Assembly (NCBI GenBank): GCA_047616325.1
Contig: JBLHGN010000058.1
Location: 1 to 16,077 of the forward strand
Source of the DNA: JBLHGN01 sp047616325
Lineage (GTDB): Bacteria; Pseudomonadota; Gammaproteobacteria; Pseudomonadales; Cellvibrionaceae
Direction: 5' to 3'
Length of the DNA: 16,077 bases
The notes beneath the pieces are model-generated. The model was not told the origin of the DNA. It saw nothing but the letters and a program-made list of their open reading frames with translations, and did no database searches. This document shows positions 14,517-16,077 of the stretch, in pieces. How positions within the stretch are numbered: position 1 is the first letter of the stretch; each line of letters begins with the position of its first letter. The translations under genes and the position numbers were made by a program.

Positions 14517-15251
14517 TTGAGGAAGGAACATAAACCATTTATTATAAAAAGAATAGAACAAACCTTTACCAACAATTATGTACGCTTCATTGTTCGACCA
14601 CAATTCGACGCGCTTGGCCACACGCCATTTATATTAAATCCCTCTTATCTAGAACTTGCGGGAAATAATATCCGTGCCGGCAAGCACCTGCATATTATCG
14701 CCGACAAACACAAACCGGTAAAACTCTCGTGCTGGTCTAGCAAACAGCAGCAGGGTGAAATTGCTATTGGTGATCATTGCCTTATTTCCCCCGGTGTTAG
14801 CATTACTTCTGCCCAATCGATTATTATCGAAGACAACTGCATGATCGCCGCCGATGTTTCCATTACCGACAGCGACTGGCATGGCATCTACAATAGAACG
14901 CGTCCCTTTAGATGCTCTGCCTCGGTACATTTGAAAAAAAATGCCTGGATTGGACTTCGCGCTATTATCGGCAAGGGTATTACCATCGGTGAAAATAGCG
15001 TAGTGGCTGCCGGCGCAGTGGTAGTTGAGGACGTTGCCGATAACGTTGTTGTTGGCGGAAACCCGGCCAAAATCATTAAGCAGATTAACCCAAAACGGCA
15101 CATATTAACGCGTGAATATTTATTTCAACACGACAACGAAACGCTAAGCACCTACCTAAACACGCAAAGGGAACTGGATAAATATCTACTCCACGGAAAT
15201 TCGCTATGGCACTGGCTGAAAACAAAAATTTTGCCAAGTTGCAACGACTGA
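14517..15251 (+). CDS. Left-handed beta-helix acyltransferase
   Basis: A 244-aa hexapeptide-repeat O- or N-acyltransferase of the maltose/CatB-like type. After an N-terminal region (about 1-80) come hexapeptide coils from IAIGDHCLISPGVSITSA to the C-terminal WIGLRAIIGKGITIG, GENSVVAAGAVVVEDV and VVVGGNPAKIIKQI. The block ITDSDWHGIYNRTRPF contains the likely catalytic His. Such enzymes usually acetylate sugars in O-antigen, capsule or exopolysaccharide building. No in-frame ATG is available near the N-terminus; TTG 14517 is the best start, but the purine-rich AGGAAGGA falls inside the codons that follow it, so the real start could lie slightly later at a non-standard codon. The gene stands in the AT-rich gap shared with the divergent methyltransferase. 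Confidence 0.85.
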   Translation: MRKEHKPFIIKRIEQTFTNNYVRFIVRPQFDALGHTPFILNPSYLELAGNNIRAGKHLHIIADKHKPVKLSCWSSKQQQGEIAIGDHCLISPGVSITSAQSIIIEDNCMIAADVSITDSDWHGIYNRTRPFRCSASVHLKKNAWIGLRAIIGKGITIGENSVVAAGAVVVEDVADNVVVGGNPAKIIKQINPKRHILTREYLFQHDNETLSTYLNTQRELDKYLLHGNSLWHWLKTKILPSCND

Positions 15252-15293
15252 CTAAAAAGCACCTACAAGCAATCACCCGAAGCGAGCAAGTTT

Positions 15294-15322
15294 TTGTGCT
15301 GTTGCGACGAAGGTGACATAAT
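15294..15322 (+). promoter_or_regulatory. Candidate sigma-70 promoter for lemA
   Basis: TTGTGC at 15294-15299 and CATAAT at 15317-15322 are spaced by 17 bases, giving five of six matches at -10. The leader to the lemA start would be about 55 bases. Judged by eye. Confidence 0.45.
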
Positions 15323-15384
15323 CAGCAACTATCGGATCGGCGTCTCACACTAGACTTTATTCTGGCTTTTTAAAGGAAACCACC

Positions 15385-15982
15385 ATGTCCACTACAAGCA
15401 TTGTATTTTTAGTGATTGTTGTTGCGCTGGCGCTGTACGTCGTCTCCAGATACAACGCCTTGGTTAAACTTAAAAATCGCTACAAAAACGGATTTTCTCA
15501 AATTGAAGTTCAGCTAAAACGTCGTTATGACTTGACACCCAACTTGGTAGAGATTGCCAAGGGCTACATAAAACACGAAAGAGAAACACTTGAAGCCGTG
15601 ATTAGCGCTCGCAACGCCGCCGTTTCAGGTCTAAAAGCAGCGTCGGGAGACCCAGGCAACGCAAGCAACCATGCAACAACTTGGCGGCGCAGAGGGATTG
15701 TTAGGCAGCGCCCTTGGTCGCCTAAATGTAGTGATGGAGGCCTACCCAGACCTCAAAGCTAGCGCCAATATGAGCCAGCTCAGCGAAGAACTCACCAGCA
15801 CCGAAAACAAGGTATCTTTTGCGCGACAGGGCTTTAATGATGCAGTCACTGAATACAACACCTACCGACAGAGCTTCCTACCCGTTTTCTTTTCCAACAT
15901 GTTTGGGCACAGCACTGATGCCACTCTACTGGAATTTGCCGACAGCGCCACTATACATGCCGCACCTAAAGTTTCTTTTTAG
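15385..15982 (+). pseudogene. lemA: LemA family protein, broken by a +1 frameshift
   Basis: LemA proteins are membrane-anchored helical-bundle proteins of unclear role, often next to a metalloprotease. The first part (15385 to about 15665) has an N-terminal membrane segment (about 4-20) and the family motifs YNALVKLKNRYKNGFSQIEV, RRYDLTPNLVEIAKGY and ISARNAAVSGLKAA. The rest of the family (QQLGGAEGLLGSALGRLNVV, EELTSTENKVSFARQGFNDA, YNTYRQSFLPVFF, ending APKVSF) continues in another frame from ATG 15671 to 15982. One extra base in the CAA-rich stretch at 15661-15670 explains it; with it removed the protein would be 198 aa, normal length. AGGAAA precedes the ATG. No known slippery motif is seen, so this is either a sequencing error or a recent mutation. 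Confidence 0.88.
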
Positions 15983-15984
15983 GG

Positions 15985-16031
15985 TAGCGCTAACTTGATT
16001 ACACTCTTGAGAACAAAAGGCTTATAGCGCT
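15985..16031. repeat. Repeated TAGCGCT motif after lemA
   Basis: TAGCGCTA at 15985-15992 (itself palindromic) recurs as TAGCGCT at 16025-16031, followed by TTTCGG. The pair could form a weak stem after lemA. The remaining bases to the window end hold no recognisable gene start. Confidence 0.25.
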
Positions 16032-16077
16032 TTCGGCGGTAAAACTTCGACCTCCACTCAGTCACCCGAGCAAACGC

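Noticed and set aside
14649..15101. 150-codon open frame antisense to the acyltransferase
   Set aside because: It mirrors the regular hexapeptide repeats of the plus-strand gene; its sequence shows no independent motifs.
15655..15675. Programmed +1 frameshifting in lemA
   Set aside because: No known slippery codon, stop codon in the slip site or stimulating structure is visible, and LemA genes are normally uninterrupted.

Overview
The window looks like chromosomal DNA of a gammaproteobacterium of the Pseudomonas/Cellvibrio-like kind (for example the Saccharophagus-Teredinibacter group). This is inferred from protein character and from gene order; no database was searched. The order gpmI - envC - ctpA - divergent polysaccharide deacetylase, followed by an opposite-strand hisB-hisH-hisA-hisF block, matches the layout I recall from Pseudomonas. 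The gpmI-envC-yibQ part also matches E. coli. These are housekeeping genes, so the left two thirds are ordinary core genome. I see no rRNA, tRNA, CRISPR array, transposase or phage gene.

Layout. 1-541: about 540 bases without a supportable gene, holding several inverted repeats, a candidate gpmI promoter and three TGCACC/GGTGCA hexamers. 542-5743 (+): a tightly packed run of gpmI (glycolysis), envC (activator of cell-division amidases), ctpA (S41 periplasmic protease) and a YibQ-type divergent polysaccharide deacetylase, the last three linked to the cell envelope. 5744-6199: an AT-rich leader with candidate promoters and a structured stretch. 6200-6418 (+): a 72-aa conserved-looking protein of unknown function. 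6419-6682: a strong two-sided terminator and a short tandem repeat that separate it from the convergent his block. 6683-9610 (-): hisB-hisH-hisA-hisF, transcribed in that order, supplying the middle steps of histidine synthesis (imidazole ring formation and IGP dehydration). 9611-9944: an intergenic region with a TATAAT promoter overlapped by an inverted repeat. 9945-10460 (+): a membrane-anchored thioredoxin-like protein.

10618-15251 is the accessory-looking part: a GT4 glycosyltransferase, a class I methyltransferase and an alpha/alpha-toroid protein (prenyltransferase/six-hairpin-like) are translationally overlapped in one operon. They are followed by a convergent second methyltransferase (13753-14382, - strand), which overlaps the toroid gene tail to tail. 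Divergent from that is a left-handed beta-helix acyltransferase (14517-15251, +). Together they look like a small glycan or glycoconjugate assembly-and-decoration set whose product cannot be read from the sequence; this is the best candidate here for an undescribed system.

15385-15982 (+) is lemA, split by a +1 frameshift near 15661-15670. The last 95 bases carry no recognisable gene.
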